This document shows, in pieces, positions 54,861 through 63,487 of a DNA stretch of 64,000 nt (the first letter of the stretch is position 1; each line of letters starts with the position of its first letter). Origin of the DNA: Anabaena sp. WA102. Lineage in GTDB: Bacteria > Cyanobacteriota > Cyanobacteriia > Cyanobacteriales > Nostocaceae. The translations under genes were made by a program, and so were the position numbers. The notes beneath the pieces were generated by a model. It ran no database searches. It saw only the letters and a program-made list of their open reading frames with translations, and had not been told where the DNA came from. The DNA lies in contig NZ_CP011456.1 of assembly GCF_001277295.1 (NCBI RefSeq), forward strand, positions 2,604,001 through 2,668,000, in the 5' to 3' direction.

Positions 54861-55097
54861 TTGAAAAGAACAGGAAAATCAGTTGTGTAATTAATTCCGT
54901 CTCATTACTTAACATCTATGGCGGTTCTAAATCTCTGCGCCTCTGCGCCTCTGCGTGCAAAAAATCATCCCATGACACCAAATCCAGGGAGTTTATGTAG
55001 AGATGTTGCAAAGATATAATTTTCTGAAGAAAGTGCTTATTCGCCCTCTAAAATTGAAGATTATTCTATAAACTTACTCGCGTCAGAGGAGGTATTC
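54861..55097. other. Spacer upstream of the phosphoribulokinase-like gene
   Basis: No gene recognised. Contains a CTCTGCG-type heptamer tract at 54935-54957 and, at its end, GAGGAGG 8 bases before the next ATG. Confidence 0.5.
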
Positions 55098-56036
55098 ATG
55101 AGCCGTCCAATTATTCTGGGTATTGTTGGTGATAGTGCTGCTGGGAAAACAACTCTGACTAGAGGGATTGCTCAGGTACTCGGTCCTGAAAATGTGACTA
55201 TTATATGTACAGACGATTACCACCGTTACGATCGCACACAACGGGCAGAAATCGGCATTACGGCACTCCATCCTGATTGTAACTATCTGGATATCATGCA
55301 GCAACATTTATCGCTGCTACGGACAGGACAGGCGATTCTGAAGCCGGTTTACAGCCACTCTACAGGGACTTTTGAACCACCGCAATATATCAAACCCAGT
55401 AAATTTGTGATTATTGAAGGGTTACTAGGTTATTCTACCCGTGTAGCCCGTGATGCTTATGATGTTAAAGTCTATCTTGCCCCTCCTGAACCACTTCGCG
55501 CTGATTGGAAGGTGAAACGGGATACTCAAAAGCGCGGTTATACTCCAGAACAGGTATTAGCGGAGTTAGACAAGCGTGAACCAGATTCAGAAAAGTATAT
55601 CCGTCCTCAGCGGCAATGGTCGGATATTGTGGTCAGTTTCTATCCTCCCAGTGATGAAATTGATAACACCAATGGACGTTTAAATGTGCGCTTGGTGCTG
55701 CGTCCTTCGATTCCCCACCCTGATTTTACGGAAATTATTCACGCTGGTCGTAGTGATTCCCAATCAGCTATCCGCTTAGGACTAGATAGAGATATGGGAA
55801 AACCGGTGGATGTTTTAGAGGTTGACGGTCATGCAACTTTGGAACAGGTGAATAAAATCGAACGGATTATGTGTAATGATATGCCGTATTTAAATAATGT
55901 GTGCGATCGGGAAAGTAATCCAGAATTGGGTAAAATTGCAGGTACAACTGGAGAAACACTGCAAAGTTATCCTCTCGCCCTGACTCAGTTAATTATTACC
56001 TACCATATGCTCAAAGCTACGCAAATTTACCAGTAA
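55098..56036 (+). CDS. Phosphoribulokinase/uridine kinase family protein
   Basis: 312 residues. P-loop ILGIVGDSAAGKTTLTRGIA, then CTDDYHRYDR, YSHSTGTFEPPQYI and VIIEGLLGYST, the PRK family pattern; later VKRDTQKRGYTPEQVL. Phosphoribulokinase phosphorylates ribulose 5-phosphate in the Calvin cycle. This sequence differs from the main cyanobacterial PRK (the usual GDSGCGKST with its regulatory Cys reads GDSAAGKTT here), so it is likely the second PRK-like paralogue, with unproven substrate. Strong ribosome-binding site GAGGAGG. Single gene. Confidence 0.85.
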   Translation: MSRPIILGIVGDSAAGKTTLTRGIAQVLGPENVTIICTDDYHRYDRTQRAEIGITALHPDCNYLDIMQQHLSLLRTGQAILKPVYSHSTGTFEPPQYIKPSKFVIIEGLLGYSTRVARDAYDVKVYLAPPEPLRADWKVKRDTQKRGYTPEQVLAELDKREPDSEKYIRPQRQWSDIVVSFYPPSDEIDNTNGRLNVRLVLRPSIPHPDFTEIIHAGRSDSQSAIRLGLDRDMGKPVDVLEVDGHATLEQVNKIERIMCNDMPYLNNVCDRESNPELGKIAGTTGETLQSYPLALTQLIITYHMLKATQIYQ

Positions 56037-56282
56037 GTAATTCCGGGTAGTATCTACAAAAATTAAAGATATTGTCAAAAAGGAATAATTGTGTCCAAAA
56101 ATAAGGGATAAATAATGAGTTAGCATTCAGCCCCCAGTCCTCAGCAATCAGCCTGAAAATCTGAAATACAGGTAATTAAATGAATACCTCCTCTTCTTTG
56201 CTATTTGCTATTTCTGCTTTTCGCTGATAGCTGATAGCTGAATGCTATGACAATTATTCCCAATTCAAAATTCCCAATTGGT

Positions 56283-57014
56283 ATGACTTATTGCCTGAGA
56301 ATAGCCGACTTACCGGAAAATGAACGCCCCCGTGAAAGGTTAATGACTCACGGACCGAAGATTTTAGCTACAGCGGAATTAATCGCTATTTTGCTGGGTA
56401 CTGGACAAGGCCCTGGTAAATTATCCGCAGTTGGTTTAGGGCAATATATATTACAGCAATTGGGTAAAGGTCAGTGTGACCCCTTAGCTGCTTTACGAAA
56501 TGTCTCCCCCGCTGAATTAATGGAAATTCCCGGTGTGGGACCAGCAAAAGCGACAACTATCCTCGCTGCAATTGAATTGGGTAAACGGACTTTTTTATCT
56601 CGTCCTTCCGACGGAACAGTGATTGATAGTCCCATTGCTGCGGCTGCGGTGCTGAGTCAAGACTTGATGTGGCAAAATCAAGAAAGATTTGCCGTATTAT
56701 TATTGGATGTGAAAAATAAGTTATTAGGCACAAAAGTGATTACAATTGGGACGGCGACGGAAACGTTAGCCTCCCCCCGTGATATTTTCCGAGAAGTCAT
56801 TCGTCAAGGTGCTACAAGAGTAATAGTTGCCCATAATCACCCTTCTGGCAGTTTAGAACCCAGTGAAGCAGATATCGAATTGACTCGTCAATTATTAGCC
56901 GGGGCAGAACTGTTAGCTATTTCCATTTTAGATCATTTAATCTTAGGTAATGGCACTCATCAGAGTTTACGAGAAATTACAACTTTATGGGATGATTGTC
57001 CGCAAATTGATTGA
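56283..57014 (+). CDS. radC: RadC-family JAMM protein
   Basis: 243 residues from ATG 56283 ([20 protein letters not shown], the usual family start); an ATG at 56247 would add 12 residues encoded by a repeat-like AATTCCCAA stretch. A helix-hairpin-helix ([20 protein letters not shown]) precedes the JAMM/MPN domain with the metal motif [18 protein letters not shown]. Once named a DNA-repair protein; a role in repair is not well supported and the exact function is open. Convergent with radA. Confidence 0.93.
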   Translation: MTYCLRIADLPENERPRERLMTHGPKILATAELIAILLGTGQGPGKLSAVGLGQYILQQLGKGQCDPLAALRNVSPAELMEIPGVGPAKATTILAAIELGKRTFLSRPSDGTVIDSPIAAAAVLSQDLMWQNQERFAVLLLDVKNKLLGTKVITIGTATETLASPRDIFREVIRQGATRVIVAHNHPSGSLEPSEADIELTRQLLAGAELLAISILDHLILGNGTHQSLREITTLWDDCPQID

Positions 57015-57081
57015 TATTTCTACCTTTTTTTCTACGTCTCCTAGTGCTTTCTCTGTGCGTGCATTGGGGTTTTTAGAACGG

Positions 57082-58620
57082 TTATTCATCCCCATCAGGT
57101 TCTAAATCTTCCTCTGTCAACTCCTGATGAGGAACAGCCGCGATAATTGCATCTATGACTTTACCTACTGGTAATATCTCTATACCAATTTCAGGAAATT
57201 TTGTGCCTTTAGGAACGATCGCTCTTTTAAATCCCAGTTTTGCTGCTTCCTTTAATCGTAGTTCCATTTGGGAAACCGATCGCACTTGTCCCCCTAATCC
57301 TACTTCTCCAATTAAGACTGTACCAGGATCAACAATGCGATCGCGGAAACTGGCAACTATGGCAACGGCAATTCCTAAATCTACTGCTGGTTCTTCTACA
57401 TTTAATCCCCCCGCAGAAGCAACATAGGAATCTAATTTGGACATAGGAATACCCACACGCTTTTCTAATACGGCGAGTATTTGCACTAACCGATTATAAT
57501 CTATGCCTGTACCTGCTCGGCGAGGGGAGGGATAACTAGTAGGGCTAACTAAAGCTTGTAACTCCACTACTATGGGTCTTGTTCCTTCACAAGCCACTAC
57601 AATCGCTGTACCTGGAGCCGGATCATCACGATTGCCTAAAAATAGTTCAGAAGGATTATCAACTTCTCTTAATCCTTGAGACACCATTTCAAATATACCA
57701 ATTTCGTGTGTTGCTCCGAAACGGTTTTTTACAGTTCTTAATAGGCGATGGGAGGCAAAGCGATCGCCTTCAAAATACAATACAGTATCAACTAAGTGTT
57801 CTAATACTCTCGGTCCGGCAATCGTGCCTTCTTTGGTAACATGACCAACAATTAACATCGTAATATCTTCATGTTTTGCCACCTTCATCAAGGCTGCGGT
57901 ACATTCCCTGACTTGAGCCACTGAACCCGGCGCTGATGTCAAAGCTGGTAAAAATACGGTTTGAATACTATCTATTACCGCCACATTTGGCTTTAAGGAG
58001 TCTATTTCTCGTAAAATTTCTTCTAAATCCGTTTCTGGTAATATATATAAATCCGCACCTATACTGTCAGGATCTATAGGTTGTTGAGGATTTGTCACTG
58101 GTGCTTCCGGATCTTTATTTTGATGATCTTCTGTGACGACAAGAGGAGGTTTGGACATTCCCAAGCGAGAAGCACGCAATTTTACTTGTTGTCCAGACTC
58201 TTCTCCAGTAATATAGAGAATACGATATTTTTGTGCTAATTGGTTAGATACTTGTAGTAGTAAAGTAGATTTACCAATGCCAGGATCACCACCAATTAAT
58301 ACCATTGAACCGGGAACAACACCACCGCCTAAAACTCGATCTAATTCGCCATAACCGGACTCCCAACGAGCAATTTGGCGATCGCTAATTTGGTCAAAAG
58401 TCAGAGATGATCTAGCTTTAGCTGGTTTATTGTGAGATTTACTATGACCTCCAGCTTGCCAATTTCCCACACCACCCCGGCCAGGTATATCCCCCAGAAA
58501 AGAGCTAATATTCTGCTCAACTAAAGAATCGTAAGTGTCACAATTTGAACATTTTCCGAACCATTGGGAGAATTCCGCTGCACAATTACTACAGATATAA
58601 ATGGTTTTTGGCTTTGCCAT
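57082..58620 (-). CDS. radA: DNA repair protein RadA (Sms)
   Basis: 512 residues. Helps process recombination intermediates as a branch-migration helicase. N-terminal C4 zinc finger (CSNCAAEFSQWFGKCSNC), RecA-like core with Walker A GGDPGIGKSTL, the RadA signature KNRFGATHEIGIFEM, and a C-terminal Lon-protease-like domain (SAGGLNVEEPAVDLGIAVAI ... PKGTKFPEIGIEI). An insertion (about 178-205: TEDHQNKDPEAPVTNPQQP) after the Walker A region is Pro/Gln-rich and seems lineage-specific. Divergent from rpaB. Confidence 0.97.
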   Translation of the reverse strand: MAKPKTIYICSNCAAEFSQWFGKCSNCDTYDSLVEQNISSFLGDIPGRGGVGNWQAGGHSKSHNKPAKARSSLTFDQISDRQIARWESGYGELDRVLGGGVVPGSMVLIGGDPGIGKSTLLLQVSNQLAQKYRILYITGEESGQQVKLRASRLGMSKPPLVVTEDHQNKDPEAPVTNPQQPIDPDSIGADLYILPETDLEEILREIDSLKPNVAVIDSIQTVFLPALTSAPGSVAQVRECTAALMKVAKHEDITMLIVGHVTKEGTIAGPRVLEHLVDTVLYFEGDRFASHRLLRTVKNRFGATHEIGIFEMVSQGLREVDNPSELFLGNRDDPAPGTAIVVACEGTRPIVVELQALVSPTSYPSPRRAGTGIDYNRLVQILAVLEKRVGIPMSKLDSYVASAGGLNVEEPAVDLGIAVAIVASFRDRIVDPGTVLIGEVGLGGQVRSVSQMELRLKEAAKLGFKRAIVPKGTKFPEIGIEILPVGKVIDAIIAAVPHQELTEEDLEPDGDE

Positions 58621-58790
58621 GCTTAAATTTTAGATAATAATCTTAATTTTTCATTAATTCTTGGAAAAAACCGAAATTTAATCGTAGTAATAGTTAGAGC
58701 TTTTTCCAAATCAATTCATGTAATGATATCTTAATATTATGATATTTAAAATTAATCATGAAAAATTTTAGTTAAGGAGCATGACAAAAC

Positions 58791-59519
58791 TTGGAAAGTC
58801 ATAAAGAAAAAATCCTAGTAGTAGACGACGAAGCCAGCATTCGTCGGATTTTGGAAACACGCCTTTCCATGATTGGCTACGATGTGGTGACAGCAGGAGA
58901 CGGAGAGGAAGCTTTAGAAATATTTCGCAAAGCTGAACCAGACCTGGTAGTTTTAGATGTAATGATGCCAAAACTCGATGGTTATGGCGTTTGTCAAGAA
59001 TTACGCAAAGAATCGGATGTCCCTATTATTATGCTCACCGCCTTGGGAGATGTCGCAGATCGCATCACCGGGTTAGAATTAGGTGCTGATGATTATGTCG
59101 TTAAACCATTCTCACCCAAAGAACTAGAAGCGCGGATTCGTTCAGTATTGCGACGAGTAGACAAAACAGGTGCAAACGGTATTCCTAGTTCCGGGGTAAT
59201 TCATGTCAGCACCATCAAAATTGATACAAATAAGCGTCAAGTTTATAAAGGTGATGAGCGGATTCGCTTAACCGGGATGGAATTTAGCTTATTAGAATTG
59301 TTAGTCAGTCGTTCTGGTGAAGCTTTTTCCCGTTCAGAAATTCTGCAAGAGGTATGGGGATATACTCCTGAACGCCATGTAGATACTCGCGTTGTGGATG
59401 TACATATTTCCCGATTACGGGCAAAATTAGAAGATGATCCCAGCAACCCTGAACTAATTCTCACCGCTAGAGGTACTGGTTATCTTTTCCAACGCATCCT
59501 AGAACCGGGAGAAGAGTAG
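58791..59519 (+). CDS. rpaB: Response regulator RpaB (OmpR/PhoB type)
   Basis: 242 residues. Receiver domain with KILVVDDEASIRR, phospho-acceptor Asp in LVVLDVMMPKLDGYG and KPFSPKELEARI; C-terminal winged helix RLTGMEFSLLELLVSRSGE ... VDVHISRLRAKL. Essential regulator of high-light genes, working with the kinase NblS; also controls photosystem and phycobilisome genes by binding HLR1 sites. The start is a TTG at 58791: AAGGAG at 58774-58779 is 11 bases upstream, while the ATG at 58781 is too close and in another frame, giving only seven codons. Confidence 0.97.
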   Translation: MESHKEKILVVDDEASIRRILETRLSMIGYDVVTAGDGEEALEIFRKAEPDLVVLDVMMPKLDGYGVCQELRKESDVPIIMLTALGDVADRITGLELGADDYVVKPFSPKELEARIRSVLRRVDKTGANGIPSSGVIHVSTIKIDTNKRQVYKGDERIRLTGMEFSLLELLVSRSGEAFSRSEILQEVWGYTPERHVDTRVVDVHISRLRAKLEDDPSNPELILTARGTGYLFQRILEPGEE

Positions 59520-59728
59520 GCAGGGGGGCAGGGGGCAGGGAGCGGGGGGCAGGGGGCAGGGGAGTGGGGGGAGTGGGGGGAGTGGGGGGAGTGGGGGAAG
59601 TGGGGGAAGTGGGGGGAGTGGGGGAAGTGGGGGAAGTAGGGGAGAAAGAATTTTGCCAATGACAACTGACAACTGACAACTGACAACTGACAACTGACAA
59701 CTGACAACTAACAACTGACAACTGACAA
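59520..59728 (+). repeat. G-rich minisatellite and heptamer tracts between rpaB and the next gene
   Basis: Three tracts in sequence: GGGGCAG 7-mers (59522-59562), AGTGGGGGA/AGTGGGGGG 9-mers (59563-59643) and ACAACTG 7-mers (59660-59727). The last runs straight into the start codon of the next gene. Confidence 0.9.
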
Positions 59729-60376
59729 ATGACAAAATCAGATCCCAATCGAGTTTTACGGCGTTTACCCTTAGTTGTTGGGGGTTTAGGTGCGGTGCTT
59801 TTGTTAATGAATCGGTTGTTAACACCGCAACTGACAAACTCTCAAGCCCGAGGAGATGTGCTGGGGGTAATTCTGAGTGCGGTGTTAATTTTAACTGGTT
59901 TAATTTGGCAACAGGTACAGCCGCGTACACCTGAAACAGTAGAATTGATTGGGGAAGAGGGATTTTTTTTAGCAGCAGATTTACCAGAAGCCGCGAAAAT
60001 AGAATTAGCCTGGGCATCGCGGTTATTATTAACTAATACAGTCACGCGATCGCTCATAGTCTACTATCAAGGTAAAGTTTTATTACGTCGTGGTATTTTG
60101 GCTGCTAAATCGGAAGTAGTCCCAGGAACAATTTTAAAAAAAGTATTAGAAACACAAAAGCCAATTTATCTAGTTGCTTTGTATGTTTATCCTGGTAAAA
60201 TCGAATTTGATTATTTGCCAGAAAATACACAAGGTGTAATTTGTCAACCTATTGGTAAAGAAGGGGTTTTAATTTTAGCGGCAAATGCTCCCCGCAGTTA
60301 CACTAAACAAGATGAAAACTGGATTGGGGGAATTGCCGATAAATTAGCTGTAACCCTTGGTGATTCTCGTTCCTAG
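59729..60376 (+). CDS. Cofactor assembly of complex C subunit B-like protein (CCB2/CCB4 family)
   Basis: 215 residues. Two N-terminal membrane spans (about 13-31, LPLVVGGLGAVLLLMNRLL, and 43-62, VLGVILSAVLILTGLIWQQ), then a soluble part with LIGEEGFFLAADLPEA, ASRLLLTNTVTRSLIVYY and DYLPENTQGVICQPIGKEG. CCB factors attach haem ci to cytochrome b6. No ribosome-binding site is visible because ACAACTG heptamers run up to the ATG. The last codons (SRS-stop) come from a dispersed hairpin repeat that starts at 60366. Confidence 0.85.
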   Translation: MTKSDPNRVLRRLPLVVGGLGAVLLLMNRLLTPQLTNSQARGDVLGVILSAVLILTGLIWQQVQPRTPETVELIGEEGFFLAADLPEAAKIELAWASRLLLTNTVTRSLIVYYQGKVLLRRGILAAKSEVVPGTILKKVLETQKPIYLVALYVYPGKIEFDYLPENTQGVICQPIGKEGVLILAANAPRSYTKQDENWIGGIADKLAVTLGDSRS

Positions 60377-60470
60377 ACTCTGGCTAGGAATGCCGATTTT
60401 GAGGCTCTGCCTCCCGTTAATAGCGGCATAGCCGCCTGATAAACATTCCCAGTCAGAGACTGGGAACGAG
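60366..60470. repeat. Dispersed hairpin repeat overlapping the end of the CCB-like gene
   Basis: Arms CTCGTTCCTAGACTCTGGCT (left) and GTCAGAGACTGGGAACGAG (right) form a long imperfect stem of about 27 bp; an inner AGCGGCATAGCCGC hairpin sits in the loop. The left arm supplies the final codons and stop of the upstream gene. May act as its terminator. Confidence 0.85.
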
Positions 60471-60505
60471 ATTGGCGAGATGATAAAAGTTATGAATTAT
60501 GAATT

Positions 60506-61024
60506 ATGCAAATTATTTATTTACTCTTAGTGGCTGTAATGTTTGTGGGGATTATTGGTGCTGTAGTTCCAGCGATACCTGGAAGTAGTTTGATTTTAAT
60601 ATCTATTATTATTTGGGGAATCGTGAGTAATTCCTTTGCAGCTATTAAAATTCCCCTGATTGTGACAATTATTGTTTTACTTCTGAGTACAGGAGTTGAT
60701 TTCCTTGCTGGTTATATCGGAGCAAAACAAGCAGGTGCTAGTAAGTGGGGACAAATTGGCGCATTTGTGGGGTTGTTACTGGGATTTTTTGGATTACTAC
60801 CAGCTTTACCTTTTGGTGGACCGTTATTAGGAATTTTATTTGGACCACTGTTAGGAGCAATTGTGGGTGAGTTCCTTTATCAAAGACGATTATGGCCTGC
60901 GGTAAAAGCTGGGATAGGAATTACTGTGGGAACGGTTGTGGGGAATTTGATTCAAGGTGTTTTAGCTATCAGTGCGGTGATAGTATTTTTATTGACGACT
61001 TGGCCGCAGGTATATGGTGGTTAA
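60506..61024 (+). CDS. DUF456 membrane protein
   Basis: 172 residues, nearly all hydrophobic, with four to five helices. Family landmarks: VGIIGAVVPAIPGSSLILIS near the start, GAKQAGASKWGQIGAFVG and GILFGPLLGAIVGEFL, the Gly-rich pairs typical of DUF456. Function unknown. The ATG follows GAATTATGAATT-like repeats. Likely a separate transcription unit from the CCB-like gene because a hairpin repeat lies between. Confidence 0.88.
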   Translation: MQIIYLLLVAVMFVGIIGAVVPAIPGSSLILISIIIWGIVSNSFAAIKIPLIVTIIVLLLSTGVDFLAGYIGAKQAGASKWGQIGAFVGLLLGFFGLLPALPFGGPLLGILFGPLLGAIVGEFLYQRRLWPAVKAGIGITVGTVVGNLIQGVLAISAVIVFLLTTWPQVYGG

Positions 61025-61121
61025 TAATCAAAGTTTGTGTATCAATCAAAAATCAGGTTATTAGGAGTTACGCATTGACAGGAAACTTTAAGTATGTATA
61101 GTCCTAAAACCCATATTTCTC

Positions 61122-61354
61122 GTAGGGGTTTAGCACTGCTTATTGATGTCAACTTAACGTAAAACCTTTAGCCCGCCTGGGAATGAATTCCCAGTCTAAT
61201 AGCAGAAGTCATCTGAAGATGACTAAACACTGGGAAAATTTACTAGTCCGTTTTAACGGACTTGAGCTATGAGACAGGGAATTTATTCCCTGGCGGTTGT
61301 GGAAGACAACAGATAAGCCATTTTTAACACCAATGAGCAGTGCTAAACCCCTAC
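61122..61354. mobile_element. MITE-like element, 233 bp
   Basis: Terminal inverted repeats begin GTAGGGGTTTAGCACTGCT and extend to about 28 bp with two mismatches. Inside are nested palindromes: GGGAATGAATTCCC, AGTCATCTGAAGATGACT, AGTCCGTTTTAACGGACT and CAGGGAATTTATTCCCTG. No ORF. The interior matches a type of dispersed cyanobacterial element; target duplication not identified. Confidence 0.75.
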
Positions 61355-61402
61355 ACATCTAGGTTATTTGTCGTTTCGCAAAACCTTATATCCCACGCGT
61401 GT

Positions 61403-62065
61403 TTAAAATAACTGTAAACCAGCTTTTGCTTCTTTGGAAATAGCTTCTACTTCGTCATTCACCAAAGTTGCTAGAATAGATTTAGCTTCATCACTTCCTA
61501 AACGAATTAAAGCTTGTGCAATTCTGTAACGTACTTGCCAATCTGAGTTAGTGCTGTATGGAACTAGGAGAGGAACTGCTTTTGGATCTCCCAATTCACC
61601 GAAGGAACTAATAGCCGCAGTTTGAATTAAACCATTATCGGAAGCGAGCGCTTGGGTAAGTAATTCAAAAGCTCGTGGATCTCCTAATTCTCCCAATGTG
61701 GCAATAATGCTAAACTGGACTAGCCATTCTGGTGTTTCCTGGTAAAGCTTTTTTAAGTCTTCAAAAGCGTCATGCAATTTTAGCGCACCTAAACAGTCTG
61801 CTGCGGCGGATTGCACATCCGCTTCAGGATCATGTAATAAACCCCGTAAGATAGTCAAGGATAATGGTAAATCTTGTGTTCCCAGGGTATCCATTTGACT
61901 TACAGCAGAATAACGGACACGCGCACTTTTATCCTGAATGGCAATTTGTACTAATTCTAAAGCGATTTGTGGTTCTAGATCCCGAATTTGGTTAACTGCA
62001 CGCAAGCGATCGCCTAAATTGTCAGAACGCAGTAACTCTTTTATACTATCAGCAGATACACTCAT
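61403..62065 (-). CDS. nblB: HEAT-repeat protein, probable phycobilisome degradation protein NblB
   Basis: 220 residues made of HEAT-like repeats of about 31 residues (IALELVQIAIQDKSARVRYS, LTILRGLLHDPEADVQSA, LLTQALASDNGLIQTAAI, LLVPYSTNSDWQVRYRIA), related to phycocyanobilin lyase-like proteins. Length and overall pattern match NblB, which helps dismantle phycobilisomes during starvation. No chromophore-ligating lyase partner is adjacent. It is near rpaB, a regulator of the same stress response, although this may be chance. Starts at 62065. Confidence 0.8.
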   Translation of the reverse strand: MSVSADSIKELLRSDNLGDRLRAVNQIRDLEPQIALELVQIAIQDKSARVRYSAVSQMDTLGTQDLPLSLTILRGLLHDPEADVQSAAADCLGALKLHDAFEDLKKLYQETPEWLVQFSIIATLGELGDPRAFELLTQALASDNGLIQTAAISSFGELGDPKAVPLLVPYSTNSDWQVRYRIAQALIRLGSDEAKSILATLVNDEVEAISKEAKAGLQLF

Positions 62066-62198
62066 TTAATAGTCCCTTGTCAGTTGTCAGTTGTCAGTCG
62101 TCAGTTGTAAAAGAATATTGCTCTTACTTCCCCACACCTAGTAGTTCGTCAAATTTATTTTGACGGGTAATGATCGGAAAAAACTTCTGTTCTTCCCT

Positions 62199-62406
62199 CC
62201 CCTACCTCCCCTACCTCCCCTACCTCCCCTACCTCCCCTACTTCCCCTACCTCCCCTACCTCCCCTACCCCCCTACCTCCCCTACCTCCCCTACCTCCCC
62301 TACCTCCCCTACCTCCCCTACCTCCCCTACCTCCCCTACCTCCCCTACTTCCCCTACCTCCCCTACCTCACCTACCTCCCCTACCTCCCCTACCTCCCCT
62401 ACCCCC
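62199..62406. repeat. 9-bp minisatellite (CTACCTCCC)
   Basis: About 23 tandem copies of CTACCTCCC with a few variants (CTACTTCCC, CTACCCCC). It can be read as Pro-Tyr-Leu-Pro or Ser-Pro-Thr repeats in spurious frames, but has no gene context. It separates nblB from the CBS gene. Strongly strand-asymmetric. Confidence 0.9.
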
Positions 62407-62430
62407 CGTCATTTCCGGGTTGACAGACTA

Positions 62431-62889
62431 CTAGTCAGCAGCCATAGTGCGAACAATATCACCACGAGTTAGAATACCAATGACCTTACCCACACTGTCA
62501 AGGACTGGGAGACGGTGAACTTTGTGATCTTGGATTAATTTCGCCGCTTCTCTTAATGGTTTATCAGGAGAAATAGTCAGGGGATTTTTACTCATCACTT
62601 CTCCTACTGTTTGTCCTAAAGCTTTATGTAAATCTCGTTCATACGCACCAGGATTTTGTAAATAAATCACGCTATCCAAAATCATAATATATGCAGGAGG
62701 AGTCACACCTGTTTCTTGCCACATCAAGTCTGTTTCGGAGATAATTCCCACTAGTTTACCTGCGTCATCAACTACAGGTAAACCGCTAATTCGTTTTTCT
62801 GCCAAAATTTGGATAGCTTCTTTTAAGGGAGTTTGAGGATGGACGAGGATAGGATCACGACTCATTACTTCAGCAACAGTTTTAGACAC
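62431..62889 (-). CDS. Paired CBS-domain protein
   Basis: 152 residues from the GTG at 62889 (then SKTVAEVMSRDPILVHP); an earlier in-frame GTG at 62904 would leave no room for the AAAGG ribosome-binding site. Two CBS motifs: LKEAIQILAEKRISGLPVVD ... LVGIISETDLM and LREAAKLIQDHKVHRLPVLD ... VIGILTRGDIV, separated by ~35 residues. Such pairs bind adenine nucleotides and regulate partner proteins. A stand-alone pair of this type is common in cyanobacteria; the partner is unknown. Confidence 0.88.
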   Translation of the reverse strand: MSKTVAEVMSRDPILVHPQTPLKEAIQILAEKRISGLPVVDDAGKLVGIISETDLMWQETGVTPPAYIMILDSVIYLQNPGAYERDLHKALGQTVGEVMSKNPLTISPDKPLREAAKLIQDHKVHRLPVLDSVGKVIGILTRGDIVRTMAAD

Positions 62890-62904
62890 TTTTTTAACTT
62901 GCAC

Positions 62905-63487
62905 CTTTTATAAAAGTCTTTTTCACTATTGTAGAAAATTATCGGTGACAAATAAATACTGTTAATAGATTGTTACTTTTCATCTGAAAATAGATGTAGC
63001 AGGAACTTAAACCAGAAAACAGATGAGGAGGAGAAAAAGGAAATATTGACAGGGATAAATAAGAGTAAATATGTCTTGTTAAAAAAGAAGATAATTTACC
63101 TGTGAAGCAAAAAGAGAAATTGACAATGGTTCAGAAAGTCTTTCTAGTTATAGAGAAAATACACCTACTTAACGAGGAACTTCGAGGTAGTTATTCACTC
63201 CCCCCCTCTAAAATTATCGAAACCCTTGATCTCTCCTAAATTTTTAATTCCTAAATTTGCTTTGGTATCTGGGGAATGTGGGATATAATTATAATGGATG
63301 GGGATTTAAATGTGGGTTATAACCTGCTGAATGTACGAAAGGAATTTGTACGGTTGGCTCACCCGAAAGTTACGCCCGTGGACAAGAAGTAGTATTCTAC
63401 CTTGGTGGAGGCGGGAAATAAACAGCAATGTATGGCTTGCGCCACGTTGTGCTATCAGCATTGTCTAAGTTTTATGGAGCAGAAGTT
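62905..63487. other. Non-coding region upstream of the CHAT-domain gene
   Basis: About 580 bp without a convincing gene. Around 63330-63355 the sequence GAATGTACGAAAGGAATTTG followed by TACGGTTGGCTC recalls the GAAA-loop hairpin of group II intron domain V, but no maturase or other intron domains are seen. An in-frame ATG at 63428 could extend the downstream gene. Confidence 0.4.

Noticed and set aside
59467..60017. Pro-rich minus-strand ORFs opposite the rpaB-CCB spacer
   Set aside because: They arise from the G-rich repeat tracts and overlap the CCB-like gene on the opposite strand.
62160..62472. Pro/Tyr/Leu- or Ser/Pro/Thr-rich small proteins
   Set aside because: Two frames are open only because the 9-bp minisatellite has no stops; there is no start signal or conserved flanking sequence.
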